64,000 nt of DNA from JACCZH01 sp963729445 (GTDB lineage Bacteria; Chloroflexota; Chloroflexia; Thermomicrobiales; CFX8). The stretch lies in assembly GCA_963729445.1 (NCBI GenBank), contig CAVSNU010000003.1, positions 248,001-312,000 of the forward strand. Reading direction: 5' to 3'. A program made the translations under genes and the position numbers. A model generated the notes under the pieces. That model did no database searches, was not told the DNA's origin, and saw nothing but the letters and a program-made list of their open reading frames with translations. Positions 43,677-53,012 of this stretch are shown piece after piece. Each line of letters starts with the position of its first letter. Position 1 is the stretch's first letter.

Positions 43677-44131
43677 ACCGAATCGGGCCGTCCACGCTCG
43701 AATGACGCCATCAGATCATCCTGTACGCGCAGCATCTCTTCGCGTTCTTCAGGGGTGTCATCACGAAACCCAAGCAGGTGTAACATGCCATGCAGCGCCA
43801 GATAGGTTAGCTCACGGGTCAACGAGTGACCCTGTTGTTCTGCCTGCTCGGCGGCAACGTCGATGGAGATCGCAATATCTCCGAGGTAGCCACCTTCATC
43901 GAACTGATCGTCTCCCGAAGGGAATGACATCACATCGGTATCAGTCGCCTCGCTGAAATACTGTTCATGTAAGGCTGTGATTTGCGCGCTTTCAGTCAAG
44001 AGAACCGTCACGATCCAATCCCCTCGGGGATGCTGATCTACACGTTCGAATGTCGCCACCATCGCTTCCGCGATTCTGGGCTGGTGCTCCACTCCTCGTG
44101 GATCGTCCGCGGCGAAGTCCACAATCAACAT
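43673..44131 (-). CDS. ybeY: Endoribonuclease YbeY-like protein with a changed third metal ligand
   Basis: Metal-dependent RNase needed for 16S rRNA 3' maturation and ribosome quality control. The 152-residue product has DVMSFPSGDD near 66-75, YLGDIAISIDVA near 82-93, and ALHGMLHLLGF near 112-122. The family ligand set is H-x3-H-x5-H; His114 and His118 are present but the third position is Asp124 (GFRDD instead of GYDHE). Asp could still bind metal. Located after pgpH by 7 bp, the usual neighbour. Confidence 0.9.
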   Translation of the reverse strand: MLIVDFAADDPRGVEHQPRIAEAMVATFERVDQHPRGDWIVTVLLTESAQITALHEQYFSEATDTDVMSFPSGDDQFDEGGYLGDIAISIDVAAEQAEQQGHSLTRELTYLALHGMLHLLGFRDDTPEEREEMLRVQDDLMASFERGRPDSV

Positions 44132-44138
44132 CTATGGG

Positions 44139-46334
44139 TTACCCGACAACTGGAGTCGCGAGCGGCTCGACTGGCGTCGACTTGGGAGCCGCGGGATACT
44201 CGATGCGTGGATGGTATATGCCTTCAAGAATCTGGACAAACGCCGTCCGAATCTGGTCAACATCTCGCAGCGTGAGATCACAATCGCTGAGCTGCCCATC
44301 AATCACCCGCTCGTCGATGATACTCTGGACGAATTCCTGCAGCCGTTCGGATTCACTGCGCCTGTCCCCCGGCTCGGCTGTATCAAACAGTCGTCCGCTC
44401 TGGGCCATCGAGCGCACCGCCGCCTCCACTGAATCGGCGAGCATGACGATCGCTGCTTCTTTGGTCTGCGGCTTTGGCCCAGGGTAGCGGAATTCGTCCT
44501 CGTCCACACTCAGACCATTACCGAGCGCCTTCGTGTAGAAGTATTGGACAAGCGTGGTGCCATGGTGTTGCTGAATGATGTCAACGATCGGCTTAGGCAG
44601 GCGAGCCTTCTTTGCCAGCACCACCCCGTCAGACACATGGTCGAAGATCACCCGGGCGCTCACCCGTGGATCGAGCTGGTCATGCACATTCCCAAGGTTA
44701 GCCTGATTCTCGATAAAGAAGGTGGGGTGTTCGAGTTTACCGATGTCATGGTAGAGCACCGCTACCCGCGCCAGCAGCGCGTCGCCACCGACGATCGTCA
44801 CGGCGCTCTCAGCGAGATTGCTCACGATAATTGAGTGGTGGTACGTACCGGGTACTTCCCGTGCCAGGCGGTTGAGCAGCGGTTGATTGGGGCGCAACAA
44901 GTCGAGCAGCTGGAGGTGCGTCGTGATCCCAAACAACGACCCCAGGACACTGAACGACAGGAACGTAACCGATGCCCCCAGAGCGCCCGCGATACCCGTC
45001 TGACCCAGCAAAGCTGCGGTTTCGCCCGAGCTTACCGGACCAGACAGAAACCGGAAACAGATTGCCACGACAAAGGTGGACATCATGACCGCCACGCCGG
45101 CCCAGATGAACGTGATCGTTCGCTCAGCCTTGTAGATGACGAACGCGCCGGCGACGGCTCCAATGAAATAGACCGCGGAGAGCTCAAAGGAGAGATCGGT
45201 CACAATGCCAAGGTAGAAGGCCAGCACGATCGATACCACCACTGCCAGCTGAAAGTTCAGCAAGATCGCTATCAACATCGCCGACATCGCCGCCGGGAAC
45301 ATGTACTGGACATCGTTATGAGGCAGGATGAATCGTGCACCAAGAACGGGCGCGAGCAGCACGATTGCCAGCAACACGAGCTGCCGGCCCTCCCACACTT
45401 GCCGGCTAAACGCGTAGAGGTAGCCGACGAGAAAGAGAGTCAGTACCGCCATCAATCCCGACTTACCAAGCCGCATCCAGCCATCGTTCGAGCTCGCAAA
45501 AACCCCAAGCTCCTGGAGGGCTTCGACATCGGTTGCTGAGACAATATCGCCGTCTCGCACAATCGCCTGGCCGGCCTGAATGGTGACAACCACGGGTTCG
45601 ATCTCGTTCGCAGCCTCGCGACGAGTGTCCTCGGTTGCGCGGTCGTCGATAAAGACGTTCGGCCGGATAAAGAGACCCGCAAGACGGATCGCCGCCGCCT
45701 GTTCGTTTGCGGACAGCATCGCAGACACCCGCATGGGGAGTTCGTCGCGTACCGCCGCCACCTCGTCAGTACGAATCTGCTCATTCAGCACAACGTTGAG
45801 AACCCGGGACACGTCGGACGCCACACGGCCCCAGGCGGCACTGTCGAGTCGCACGATCAGGGTCGCTTCGTCACGGCTAATGTTCTCAACCAGCTCGAAG
45901 ACCTGGGTGATCTTATCCGCCTCGGGCGCAGGACCGTCGCGGATCTCGCCAATAGTCTGAAGAAGCTTCTCCGCCTCCGCAACTTGTTTGCCGCGGATCG
46001 ATTCATCATGAGTTTGTACGATGTTGCCAACGCTGTTGTGCGCCTCCTGGCGCAAGTCTTCAGTGCGAATGGCGCTGACGTATGATGTCGTGAACGGGGC
46101 CTTGTAGGTCTCGCGAGCGATGTCGCCTGGAGCCAGCGGATCGGGACGCTGGGTCCAGCTGACGGCCACCATGGAGACGGTCACGAGAAGTGTGACCATG
46201 CCAAAGAGCCCGAGTTTGGCTATGTTCGGGAACTGCTTCTCTCCCAGGGAGCGCCGCAGCGCTGCGGCGCGCGAGGGTCCATTTCGCGGGAGGTTCATTT
46301 GCTGTGTTGGCTGGTCGGAATCGAGATCTGTCAT
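44139..46334 (-). CDS. pgpH: PgpH-like 7TM-HD cyclic-di-AMP phosphodiesterase
   Basis: 731-residue membrane protein of the 7TMR-HDED/PgpH family, which hydrolyses c-di-AMP. One N-terminal helix (about 40-60), an extracytoplasmic domain (about 65-285) with EETYKAPFTTSY-like start, about seven membrane helices (about 290-480) and a C-terminal cytoplasmic HD domain: TYHHSIIVSNLAESAV near 498-513, VLYHDIGKLEHPTFFIENQ near 530-548, and a second HH pair in IIQQHHGTTLVQYFY. Between yqeY and ybeY, the order common in bacteria though phoH is absent. Confidence 0.93.
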   Translation of the reverse strand: MTDLDSDQPTQQMNLPRNGPSRAAALRRSLGEKQFPNIAKLGLFGMVTLLVTVSMVAVSWTQRPDPLAPGDIARETYKAPFTTSYVSAIRTEDLRQEAHNSVGNIVQTHDESIRGKQVAEAEKLLQTIGEIRDGPAPEADKITQVFELVENISRDEATLIVRLDSAAWGRVASDVSRVLNVVLNEQIRTDEVAAVRDELPMRVSAMLSANEQAAAIRLAGLFIRPNVFIDDRATEDTRREAANEIEPVVVTIQAGQAIVRDGDIVSATDVEALQELGVFASSNDGWMRLGKSGLMAVLTLFLVGYLYAFSRQVWEGRQLVLLAIVLLAPVLGARFILPHNDVQYMFPAAMSAMLIAILLNFQLAVVVSIVLAFYLGIVTDLSFELSAVYFIGAVAGAFVIYKAERTITFIWAGVAVMMSTFVVAICFRFLSGPVSSGETAALLGQTGIAGALGASVTFLSFSVLGSLFGITTHLQLLDLLRPNQPLLNRLAREVPGTYHHSIIVSNLAESAVTIVGGDALLARVAVLYHDIGKLEHPTFFIENQANLGNVHDQLDPRVSARVIFDHVSDGVVLAKKARLPKPIVDIIQQHHGTTLVQYFYTKALGNGLSVDEDEFRYPGPKPQTKEAAIVMLADSVEAAVRSMAQSGRLFDTAEPGDRRSESERLQEFVQSIIDERVIDGQLSDCDLTLRDVDQIRTAFVQILEGIYHPRIEYPAAPKSTPVEPLATPVVG

Positions 46335-46384
46335 AGCCCACGCTTCCGGCGCCCGAAGACGAGTCGCTGCTCCCGAATGATGCT

Positions 46385-46867
46385 CTAGCCTCTTGAGTCC
46401 GTGTTGTCGTTCGCGCGGCGGCCCAGCTCTTCACGCGCAAGCCGGCTCAATGTCCTGCCGTCAGCACGACCCTGGACCTTCTCAATGAGGCGCGGCATCA
46501 GCTTCCCCATATCGGCCGGACCGCTCACCCCGAGTTCCGCGGCCGATTCGCTGACGATTTGAGCCAGGTCTTGCTCAGACAACTGCTCAGGCAAATAGTC
46601 ACTCAGAATCGCGACTTGTCGTTCCTCCAGAACCGCCAGATCTTCTCGGTTCGCCTGGCGAAACAACTCCTTCGCGTCATCGCGCTGTTTGATCTGCGTT
46701 TGAATGAGGCCCACCACCTCGTCATCGGACAGTGGCCTCCGCAGCTCGATCTCTCTGTTGGCCAGCACCGAGCGCAGATAGCGGATGACGTCGCGCCTTT
46801 CGGTGTCACCGCTGCGTATCGCCTGCTTCATGTCGGAAAAGATGCGGTCAGATAGTGATTCAATCAA
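46385..46867 (-). CDS. yqeY: GatB/YqeY domain protein
   Basis: 160-residue YqeY-family protein: the tRNA-binding helical domain shared with the GatB C-terminus. Segments KQAIRSGDTERRDVIRYLRS near 14-33, REIELRRPLSDDEVVGLIQT near 38-57, ILSDYLPEQLSEQDL and DMGKLMPRLIEKVQGRADGR are typical. The start is TTG at 46865-46867. It commonly follows rpsU, but here it is the first gene of the yqeY-pgpH-ybeY-GT2 run and 205 bp of spacer separates it from the divergent nitrilase gene. Confidence 0.92.
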   Translation of the reverse strand: MIESLSDRIFSDMKQAIRSGDTERRDVIRYLRSVLANREIELRRPLSDDEVVGLIQTQIKQRDDAKELFRQANREDLAVLEERQVAILSDYLPEQLSEQDLAQIVSESAAELGVSGPADMGKLMPRLIEKVQGRADGRTLSRLAREELGRRANDNTDSRG

Positions 46868-47072
46868 TCAAACATTATCCAAGTGCTCACCGACCGTGAA
46901 AACGGTCCGTCAAACGATACGTCTTCTAACGTTACCGGCACTTCAGTATAAACTGCAAGAATCGTGGGGTCAATTGATGCGTATGTCGCGTATATTTGAC
47001 CGTGCAGAGCTGCCGGAGCAGGGCCATCACGTTACGTGGTCCGCTTCTCGGATCCTTGAAAGGAAATGATCA

Positions 47073-47918
47073 ATGGCAAACCACCTCCGCGCGGCAGTAA
47101 TTCAAATGAATACTCAGCACGACAAGGAAGCGAACGTCGCGCGCTCGGAACAGCTGATCGATCAAGCCGCAGAGCGCGGCGCACAACTGGCTGCGTTGCC
47201 AGAATATGTCGCCTTCCTGGGTCCGAACGAGGATCACGCGACGGTGGCCGAATCCATTCCAGGACCGACGACTGAGCGCTACGCAACCAAAGCGCGTCAA
47301 CATGGAATGTATATTCTGGGTGGCTCGATCCACGAGAAATCAGATGACCCGACGAAGTTTTACAACACCTCGGTGCTGTTCGGACCGTCCGGAGACATCC
47401 TCGCGCGCTACCGCAAGATTCACCTGTTTGATATTGACATCACCGATAACGTCAGCGCGAACGAGTCCGCGACCATCCTACCCGGCAACGACGTGGTTAC
47501 AGCAGAGGTTGCCGGGCATGTGGCGGGGTTGAGTATTTGCTACGACTTGCGGTTCCCTGAGCTCTACCGTCTGTTGGCGCTTGCGGGCGCTGAGATACTG
47601 TTTGTGCCGGCTGCCTTCACCATGTTCACCGGTAAAGATCACTGGCTGGTGCTGCTGCGTGCCCGTGCCATCGAGAACCAGGCATACGTCATCGCGCCAG
47701 GGCAGGTAGGGACGCACCAGCCGAACAATTCCCAGTGCTACGGCCACTCGGCCATTATTGATCCCTGGGGAACAGTGATCGCCCAGGCATCGGACACTGA
47801 GGGCGTGATCGTGGCGGATCTCGATTTCGACTACCTCACGAGACTACGACGCCAGCTCCCATCGCTCGCGAATCGTCGCCCGGCTGCCTATCGCGAACGC
47901 GCGACGGTCGCGGACTAA
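47073..47918 (+). CDS. Nitrilase-superfamily carbon-nitrogen hydrolase
   Basis: 281-residue cytosolic amidase of the C-N hydrolase superfamily, close to the Nit2/omega-amidase and deaminated-glutathione amidase group. The Glu-Lys-Cys triad is visible: Glu44 in ALPEYVAFLG, Lys112 in RYRKIHLFDID, and Cys near 153 in GLSICYDLRFPELYR. Omega-amidase-like or dGSH amidase activity is a guess. ATG at 47073 has AAAGGAAATG upstream. A 30-codon frame (46977-47069) ends 3 bp before it and could be a leader peptide, but has only a weak ribosome site. Confidence 0.9.
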   Translation: MANHLRAAVIQMNTQHDKEANVARSEQLIDQAAERGAQLAALPEYVAFLGPNEDHATVAESIPGPTTERYATKARQHGMYILGGSIHEKSDDPTKFYNTSVLFGPSGDILARYRKIHLFDIDITDNVSANESATILPGNDVVTAEVAGHVAGLSICYDLRFPELYRLLALAGAEILFVPAAFTMFTGKDHWLVLLRARAIENQAYVIAPGQVGTHQPNNSQCYGHSAIIDPWGTVIAQASDTEGVIVADLDFDYLTRLRRQLPSLANRRPAAYRERATVAD

Positions 47919-47936
47919 CCTCCTGAAGGACAACCC

Positions 47937-48803
47937 GTGCCCGAGCTTCCTGAAGTAGAAACGGTTTGCAGAACCCTCGAACCGCTCTTGACCGGCAAGA
48001 GGTTTGTCGCCTTCGAGCTGCTCTGGCCGAGAACACTCTCGCATCCTGATCCCGGTGAGTTCCTGCGCACAATCTCCGGTCAGACGATTCGCCGGGTGCG
48101 CAGGCGGGCCAAGTTCATTGTGATCGAACTCTCATCGGGGGCCGCGATCACGGTACACCTGCGAATGACCGGAGAGCTGCTCTATCGTTCCTCCGGACTC
48201 CCGCTGCCCGAAGATCGGCGTGATGCCTATCTGCGCGCGGCGTGCCTGTTCGATGACGGCTCGGAGCTGCTGTTTTACGACATCCGGAAGTTTGGGCGCA
48301 TCACCTATCTCACGCCCGATCAGCTCGTGGAGTTTGAACGGGGGCTGGGCATCGAGCCATTGGGCACACTCTTCACCCCGGAATGGTTAACCCGGCAACT
48401 CGGACTCAGGAAGCGGCAGATGAAGCCGTTGTTACTGGATCAGACATTTATCGCCGGCCTGGGGAACATCTACGTTGACGAGTCACTCTTTTTGGCCGGC
48501 GTTCATCCACTCACGAGCAGCGACGCCGTCACTGCGGAGCGGGCCCGCAATCTTCATACGGCTATCGTCGAAACGCTGTCCGGCGCTGTAGAGCGCAAGG
48601 GGACCACGTTACGCGATTATCGATCGGGAATGGGCGAACCTGGAGAGAATCGTTCGCGGCTCGTCGTGTATGGCTCGAAACCCGGAGCGCCGTGCCCACG
48701 CTGTGGCACGGCGCTTGAGCGATTGGTGGTCGGCCAGCGCGGGTCGATCTTCTGCCCGCGGTGTCAACCGTTCGTTAGCCAGCCCGAAACGCCCGGTCGA
48801 TAA
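47937..48803 (+). CDS. mutM: Formamidopyrimidine-DNA glycosylase
   Basis: Removes 8-oxoguanine and formamidopyrimidines from DNA and cuts the strand. The 288-residue product begins M-P-E-L-P-E-V-E-T with the catalytic Pro2 and Glu3, has RRRAKFIVIEL with the conserved Lys near 57, a helix-two-turn-helix LDQTFIAGLGNIYVDESLF near 168-186, and a C-terminal zinc finger (CPRCGT...GQRGSIFCPRCQ, near 247-275). GTG start at 47937. Its 3' end overlaps the convergent threonine synthase gene by 29 bp. Confidence 0.96.
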   Translation: MPELPEVETVCRTLEPLLTGKRFVAFELLWPRTLSHPDPGEFLRTISGQTIRRVRRRAKFIVIELSSGAAITVHLRMTGELLYRSSGLPLPEDRRDAYLRAACLFDDGSELLFYDIRKFGRITYLTPDQLVEFERGLGIEPLGTLFTPEWLTRQLGLRKRQMKPLLLDQTFIAGLGNIYVDESLFLAGVHPLTSSDAVTAERARNLHTAIVETLSGAVERKGTTLRDYRSGMGEPGENRSRLVVYGSKPGAPCPRCGTALERLVVGQRGSIFCPRCQPFVSQPETPGR

Positions 48804-50028
48804 TCGCCCCCAGGTTCGGGTCGTTTGGATCCAGCACGGGGTACCCCTCGCTGACGAGGTCGGTGTGCAGCAAACCGGAACCGGTGCCAAACACCACCAC
48901 GCGGTCGGACTCCGACAAGAAGCCTTCTTCGCGTAAGCGAGAGGCTGCAGCGAACGCTGCGCCTACCTCAGGGGAGACGTGCAATCCTTCAGTGGCCGAT
49001 ACTCGATGTGTCATCGCCAGAAGATCCGCGTCAGAAATCGCGACGGCAGTGCCCTCGCTCTGCCGCACCGCGTCAATAATCAGGTAATCACCGATGGCGA
49101 TAGGCACACGCATACCTGGTGCGATTGTCTGCGCGTTCTCCCACAATGGTGCGTGACGCTCACCCGCCTCAAACGCCTTCACGATCGGCGCGCAGTTCTC
49201 CGCCTGGACCACGATCATCTGGGGGCGCTCCGGCCCAATGAACCCCATCTTCTCCAGCTCGTTGAACGCCTTCCACATGCCGACGATCCCGGTTCCTCCG
49301 CCGGTAGGATAGATGATCGCGTCTGGAACGCTCCAGCCCAGCTGCTCGACGAGTTCCAGCCCCATCGTCTTCTTGCCCTCCGCCCGGTACGGCTCCTTTA
49401 ACGTCGACACGTCGAACCAACCCCGGGCGGCGCTGTTCTCGCGCACGATCTTGCCGGCATCGTTAATCAGACCTTGCACCAGGAAGACCTCAGCGCCCAG
49501 CGCTCTGCACTCAGCTTTGAAGATGTCAGGCGCGTCTTCCGGCATAAACACCACCGCCCGCATGCCACCGCGGGCGAGATAGGCGCTCGCGGCCGCGGCT
49601 GCATTCCCTGCTGAAGGGAGAGCAACCGCCTCGACTCCAAGCTCCTTGGCCCGGGAGACAGCCGCGCCCAGACCACGGGCTTTGAAGGACCCCGTCGGGT
49701 TCCGTCCCTCATCTTTCACCAACAGGTTTGGAAGGCCCATCTCCGCGCCGAGGCGGTTCGTTGACAATAGCGGGGTACCGCCCTCTCCAAGAGTCAAGCG
49801 GTTCTCGGGATTGCGTACGGGCATGATCTCGGCATAGCGCCACAGATCCCAGGCGCGGCTCGCCAGGGACTCCTTGGTCAAGGTCTTCGCGGCGCGTTCA
49901 AGATCGTAGTCAACCAGCAATACTTTCCCGTCCGCAGGGTCCGTAGTCAACAGCTGGTCGGGATCATAGTGGATGCCACTTTCAGGTCCATAGACCGTTG
50001 TCATCGCGCTTTCGATTCGGTCTGCCAC
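48775..50028 (-). CDS. thrC: Threonine synthase
   Basis: PLP lyase converting O-phosphohomoserine to threonine. The 417-residue product has LTLGEGGTPLL near 75-85, the PLP lysine in NPTGSFKARG near 107-116, a SAGNAAAAASAYL segment near 136-148, and the phosphate-binding YPTGGGTGIVGMWKAF near 235-250. GTG at 50026-50028 was chosen: AGGGAGAGA lies 6 bp upstream and VADRIES fits; the frame is open 35 codons further into the spacer. Related Thr-dehydratase-like enzymes share the fold, but the TGGGTG and length favour ThrC. Confidence 0.88.
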   Translation of the reverse strand: MADRIESAMTTVYGPESGIHYDPDQLLTTDPADGKVLLVDYDLERAAKTLTKESLASRAWDLWRYAEIMPVRNPENRLTLGEGGTPLLSTNRLGAEMGLPNLLVKDEGRNPTGSFKARGLGAAVSRAKELGVEAVALPSAGNAAAAASAYLARGGMRAVVFMPEDAPDIFKAECRALGAEVFLVQGLINDAGKIVRENSAARGWFDVSTLKEPYRAEGKKTMGLELVEQLGWSVPDAIIYPTGGGTGIVGMWKAFNELEKMGFIGPERPQMIVVQAENCAPIVKAFEAGERHAPLWENAQTIAPGMRVPIAIGDYLIIDAVRQSEGTAVAISDADLLAMTHRVSATEGLHVSPEVGAAFAAASRLREEGFLSESDRVVVFGTGSGLLHTDLVSEGYPVLDPNDPNLGAIIDRAFRAG

Positions 50029-50238
50029 TGTCGTCTCTCCCTCTAAGAGCTGTGAGCGTCTTTCGTTCCAATCGCCAGCGATTGTAGACGACAAGTTCCG
50101 GTGATGGACGATCGACCTGAACAGAGGCTGCAATTGTGCGTCGAGGCATGAGGTGATCTACTATGGAACAAAGACGTGGCGCCTATGATTGGTCAGTATC
50201 ATGTGGTATCCGACAGGGCGATGAGGTGGTAAAGAATT

Positions 50239-50889
50239 GTGCATATTAACGTGCTGTCCGTTGTCTGCCGGCTAGATGCGTTCGACGAAGCGTCGCGAAT
50301 GTATCGCCGCACGATCGCTACTTTTGCACAGAATGAGCCGGGTTTCCGGGGAATGATGGGCATGGTGAATCGCGAGACCGGTCAGGTCATGTCCATCGCG
50401 CTCAAGGATACAGAAGCAGGTCTGATGGCCGCACGGGAGAGTGAGGTGAACCAGAGAGAGATCGCTCGCTACAAGCATCTCTTTCTGTCGGACATCGAGA
50501 GAGAAACCTACAAGGTTGAGGTTCGCTACATGCCGATGAACCGCCCCTTTCCTGGAGGGGACGTATGTTTCGCGCGCGTGACCACAGGTTGGGTTCGCCC
50601 CAGGGATGTCAACAAGATCGTCAAACTCAGCCGCGATTCCGTTGTGTTCGCGGCGATCTACGAGAAGGGTTGTTGCGGATTCTTCTTGTGCGCTAACCAC
50701 ACGACCGGCAAGATCATGGGGTTCAGCATGTGGGACACCATGGAGAATCTCGAGAGCAGCGAGAGCACCCGTGGCTACTACCATCGCGAGATGGCCAAAC
50801 ACGACCACCTCCGCATCTCCCCCTACGAGCGCGAAATCTATGAAGTCTTTGCGCGCGCAGACCACAAGGGATCACCGTTGGGCAGTTGA
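50239..50889 (+). CDS. Protein with an internal tandem duplication (antibiotic-monooxygenase-like fold?), unknown function
   Basis: 216 residues from GTG 50239 with GAGGTGG 10 bp upstream. The two halves align: GFRGMMGMVNRETGQVMSIA (about 33-52) with GCCGFFLCANHTTGKIMGFS (about 149-168), then ESEVNQREIARYKHL with ESTRGYYHREMAKHDHL, and ERETYKVEVR with EREIYEVFAR. The size and pattern suggest two dimeric alpha/beta-barrel (ABM-like) units in one chain. Cysteines occur only in the second half. No neighbour suggests a substrate. Confidence 0.75.
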   Translation: MHINVLSVVCRLDAFDEASRMYRRTIATFAQNEPGFRGMMGMVNRETGQVMSIALKDTEAGLMAARESEVNQREIARYKHLFLSDIERETYKVEVRYMPMNRPFPGGDVCFARVTTGWVRPRDVNKIVKLSRDSVVFAAIYEKGCCGFFLCANHTTGKIMGFSMWDTMENLESSESTRGYYHREMAKHDHLRISPYEREIYEVFARADHKGSPLGS

Positions 50890-51448
50890 TCATGGGCGAC
50901 GTTGGTCCGACGTTTCGTTGATACTGTCGTACGGTCGAACTCAGTAACATGTCCTCGATACCTGTTGCCCCAACCCTCGCCCGGTACGCTAGGGCGTAGC
51001 CCCTGGCGTGTCCGTCGTTCCCCGTGGTTTAGAGGGCTCATACGGTGCTCACTGCCTTTAACGTCGCCGGATACGTATAGCCACAAGCCCTAACCTTTAT
51101 TACCAGCAACTCCTTGCACGCGAGAAACAGACCACGCAGAATGTCCAAGCGCCTCTCTGCGTTCGTTTTCGGCATGTAATGGCCGGACCTCCACACCCGC
51201 TGCCTACGAAGCAGAATGTGTAGACCTACCCTACCTGGGATTTTGCTTGGGTAGGAGAAGCTTGCAGTTGCTCTTGGAATTTTTTCGCCTCTGACGACTC
51301 TTTGCCTTTACCCGTGGCGAGCGTGTACTCCTCTCGGTGGAAAGGGGACGTACTGGGCCCACAAGCCCGGTATACCACCTCCAGCGTGGCGTTGATACAA
51401 TTCTTGCCGTGCGTACAAGTCCGTTGCGGAATAGGAGTTACCCGACTA
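50890..51448. other. Gene-free spacer at the left edge of a lower-GC pocket
   Basis: 559 bp without a supportable gene. CCTACCC (near 51227-51233) and GGGTAGG (near 51251-51257) can form a 7-bp stem with a 17-nt loop. GC content falls from about 51.05 kb onward and stays lower to about 53.6 kb. Nothing else recognised. Confidence 0.5.
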
Positions 51449-52096
51449 ATGGTTCTATCCTCGGAGCATGTTCTGAAGCAAATAGATTCAATACTTAGGA
51501 ATGATTTCGCAACGTTAGAGGCCAAGACTCAGTTCGTTACGCGAGCATTGGCTTGCTTAGAAAGGATTGGCGGGTTGCATAGTGTTTATGCTCAAGAGGC
51601 GCACCGGATTCGCGGTGATAACCTACCAATTACGCGGATAGCCGAAATGTTGAGGGGGGTGCTTCAGGGGCTACAGAAGGACGTCGAAGCGGGGTACCTG
51701 GAATCCTTGACGCAGAGAATTCATGCAAACGTGTTTTCCGACCTCCTGGAGTCGGCAGAGCACTTGGCACTCGAAGACAACAACGGTTACAAAGACGCGG
51801 CAGCGGTGCTAGCTGGCGGTGTGCTTGAGCAGCACATTCGGAAACTCTGCGAACACCATAACATTCCGACGGAGCATACAAATAACAGAGGAGAGCTGGT
51901 CCCCACAAAGATTGATAGCCTGAATGCACAACTAGTGAAAGTCGGTGCATATAACAAGACCGACCAAGGCGCTGTGACCAACTGGTATCGGATACGCACC
52001 GACGCAGCTCACGCTCGATATGACCAGTACACCACAGAGCAAGTTAGAATTCTTATTGACGGCCTGCGGAGCTTCATTGCTCGAAATCCGGCGTGA
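51449..52096 (+). CDS. HEPN-like domain protein (possible defence-related)
   Basis: 215 residues. ATG at 51449 was chosen: AGGAG lies upstream and the codons before do not look coding. The N-terminal half is helical; the C-terminal half (about 120-215) contains DAAAVLAGGVLEQHIRKLCE and LNAQLVKVGAYNKTDQ, then R183-T-D-A-A-H188, a match to the R-x4-6-H HEPN motif found in many toxin and abortive-infection RNases. A nucleotidyltransferase partner is not seen. Codon use is lower in GC than neighbours. Defence function is inference. Confidence 0.65.
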   Translation: MVLSSEHVLKQIDSILRNDFATLEAKTQFVTRALACLERIGGLHSVYAQEAHRIRGDNLPITRIAEMLRGVLQGLQKDVEAGYLESLTQRIHANVFSDLLESAEHLALEDNNGYKDAAAVLAGGVLEQHIRKLCEHHNIPTEHTNNRGELVPTKIDSLNAQLVKVGAYNKTDQGAVTNWYRIRTDAAHARYDQYTTEQVRILIDGLRSFIARNPA

Positions 52097-52156
52097 TTGT
52101 TACCCTGCCGAGCTCTCCTCCAGAGATTTCGGAACAGCTCAATAAAAAGCTTGCTC

Positions 52157-52744
52157 TCAAGGTATCGGCTGGGTTAGGCGTTCCTCGGCGCTAATAATAA
52201 TTGGGGTAAGCTTGTCGATAGCCTTCTCATATGCCTCGCACAACTCGGTTGCAATATAGTAAACAAAGTCACCCTGCGTAGCGACGATTTCCTCGTCTCG
52301 AAGCATTCGTTCAAATTGCGTTGTTTGAGCATAGGTGAACAATATTGACGCACGAAGGTCCGAGTTCGCCTTGTACACGTTCACTCTCGCCTCCGCGAAA
52401 TGCGTATGCTGTAGGACTGGTCCTCTAACCGGAAGAGAACCACTCGAAGCGCATTTAGACGTCCAGAGCTCAAGTGCACTAAGGTTCAAGACCAATTCGG
52501 AGTGAAGTCTTGTAAATGAGTCGAGGGTGTCAGCCTCCGCCTGTTGTTCCCGCCCGATTCGCTCGGTTCGCCACTCCTCTCGCCACTCCTCGTCGCTCCG
52601 TTCCCTATCAAGTACGAACTGCTTATCTCTGGCTCGGTTCGCAATGAATTGACCGAGAACCATTCCAGCGGCTATCAAGACGGTTGCGCCAATGGCCAAA
52701 ACGGTGAGTGCCCATATAGGCACGCTTTGAATCTCCTGTGCCAT
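52157..52744 (-). CDS. Membrane-anchored helical protein, unknown function
   Basis: 195 residues from ATG 52742-52744 with GAGGGAGC upstream. One N-terminal transmembrane helix (about 11-34, WALTVLAIGATVLIAAGMVL) is followed by a highly charged helix (RDKQFVLDRERSDEEWREEW, about 41-60) and a soluble helical C-terminal region. It reads as an anchor plus coiled coil plus cytoplasmic domain. No family recognised. It is convergent with the HEPN-like gene, 60 bp apart, in the same lower-GC pocket. Confidence 0.6.
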   Translation of the reverse strand: MAQEIQSVPIWALTVLAIGATVLIAAGMVLGQFIANRARDKQFVLDRERSDEEWREEWRTERIGREQQAEADTLDSFTRLHSELVLNLSALELWTSKCASSGSLPVRGPVLQHTHFAEARVNVYKANSDLRASILFTYAQTTQFERMLRDEEIVATQGDFVYYIATELCEAYEKAIDKLTPIIISAEERLTQPIP

Positions 52745-52893
52745 AAATGCTCCCTCGGCAGACATTCACACGAAGTCTCGTGAGTACTATAGGGGTTGGA
52801 CTCATGCTGAGCAATTCTCGTGGCTACGTGCGACTCCTGTTGCTCGGTGAGCCTAGTTCGCGCCATGTGACCAGCTATCCGGTTGTGGTGTTC

Positions 52894-52922
52894 TTGAAAT
52901 GACCGGGCAACGGTGCTAAAGT
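52894..52922 (+). promoter_or_regulatory. Candidate promoter of tRNA-Gly
   Basis: TTGAAA (52894-52899), 17-bp spacer, TAAAGT (52917-52922), about 90 bp before the tRNA. Confidence 0.5.
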
Positions 52923-53012
52923 ATATCTGCGTCGTGGGTTTAAGAGTGTCTGCGTCGTTTCGTTGAAAAGATTCTGTGCAGACAAGTAAAGTGCGTACGT
53001 ACGCGGTAATTC

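Noticed and set aside
44835..45539. 234-codon frame antisense to pgpH
   Set aside because: Highly charged, repeat-like composition typical of a shadow frame of membrane helices.
46977..47069. 30-codon frame just before the nitrilase gene
   Set aside because: Weak ribosome-binding site and no recognisable signal; kept only as a note on possible leader peptide.
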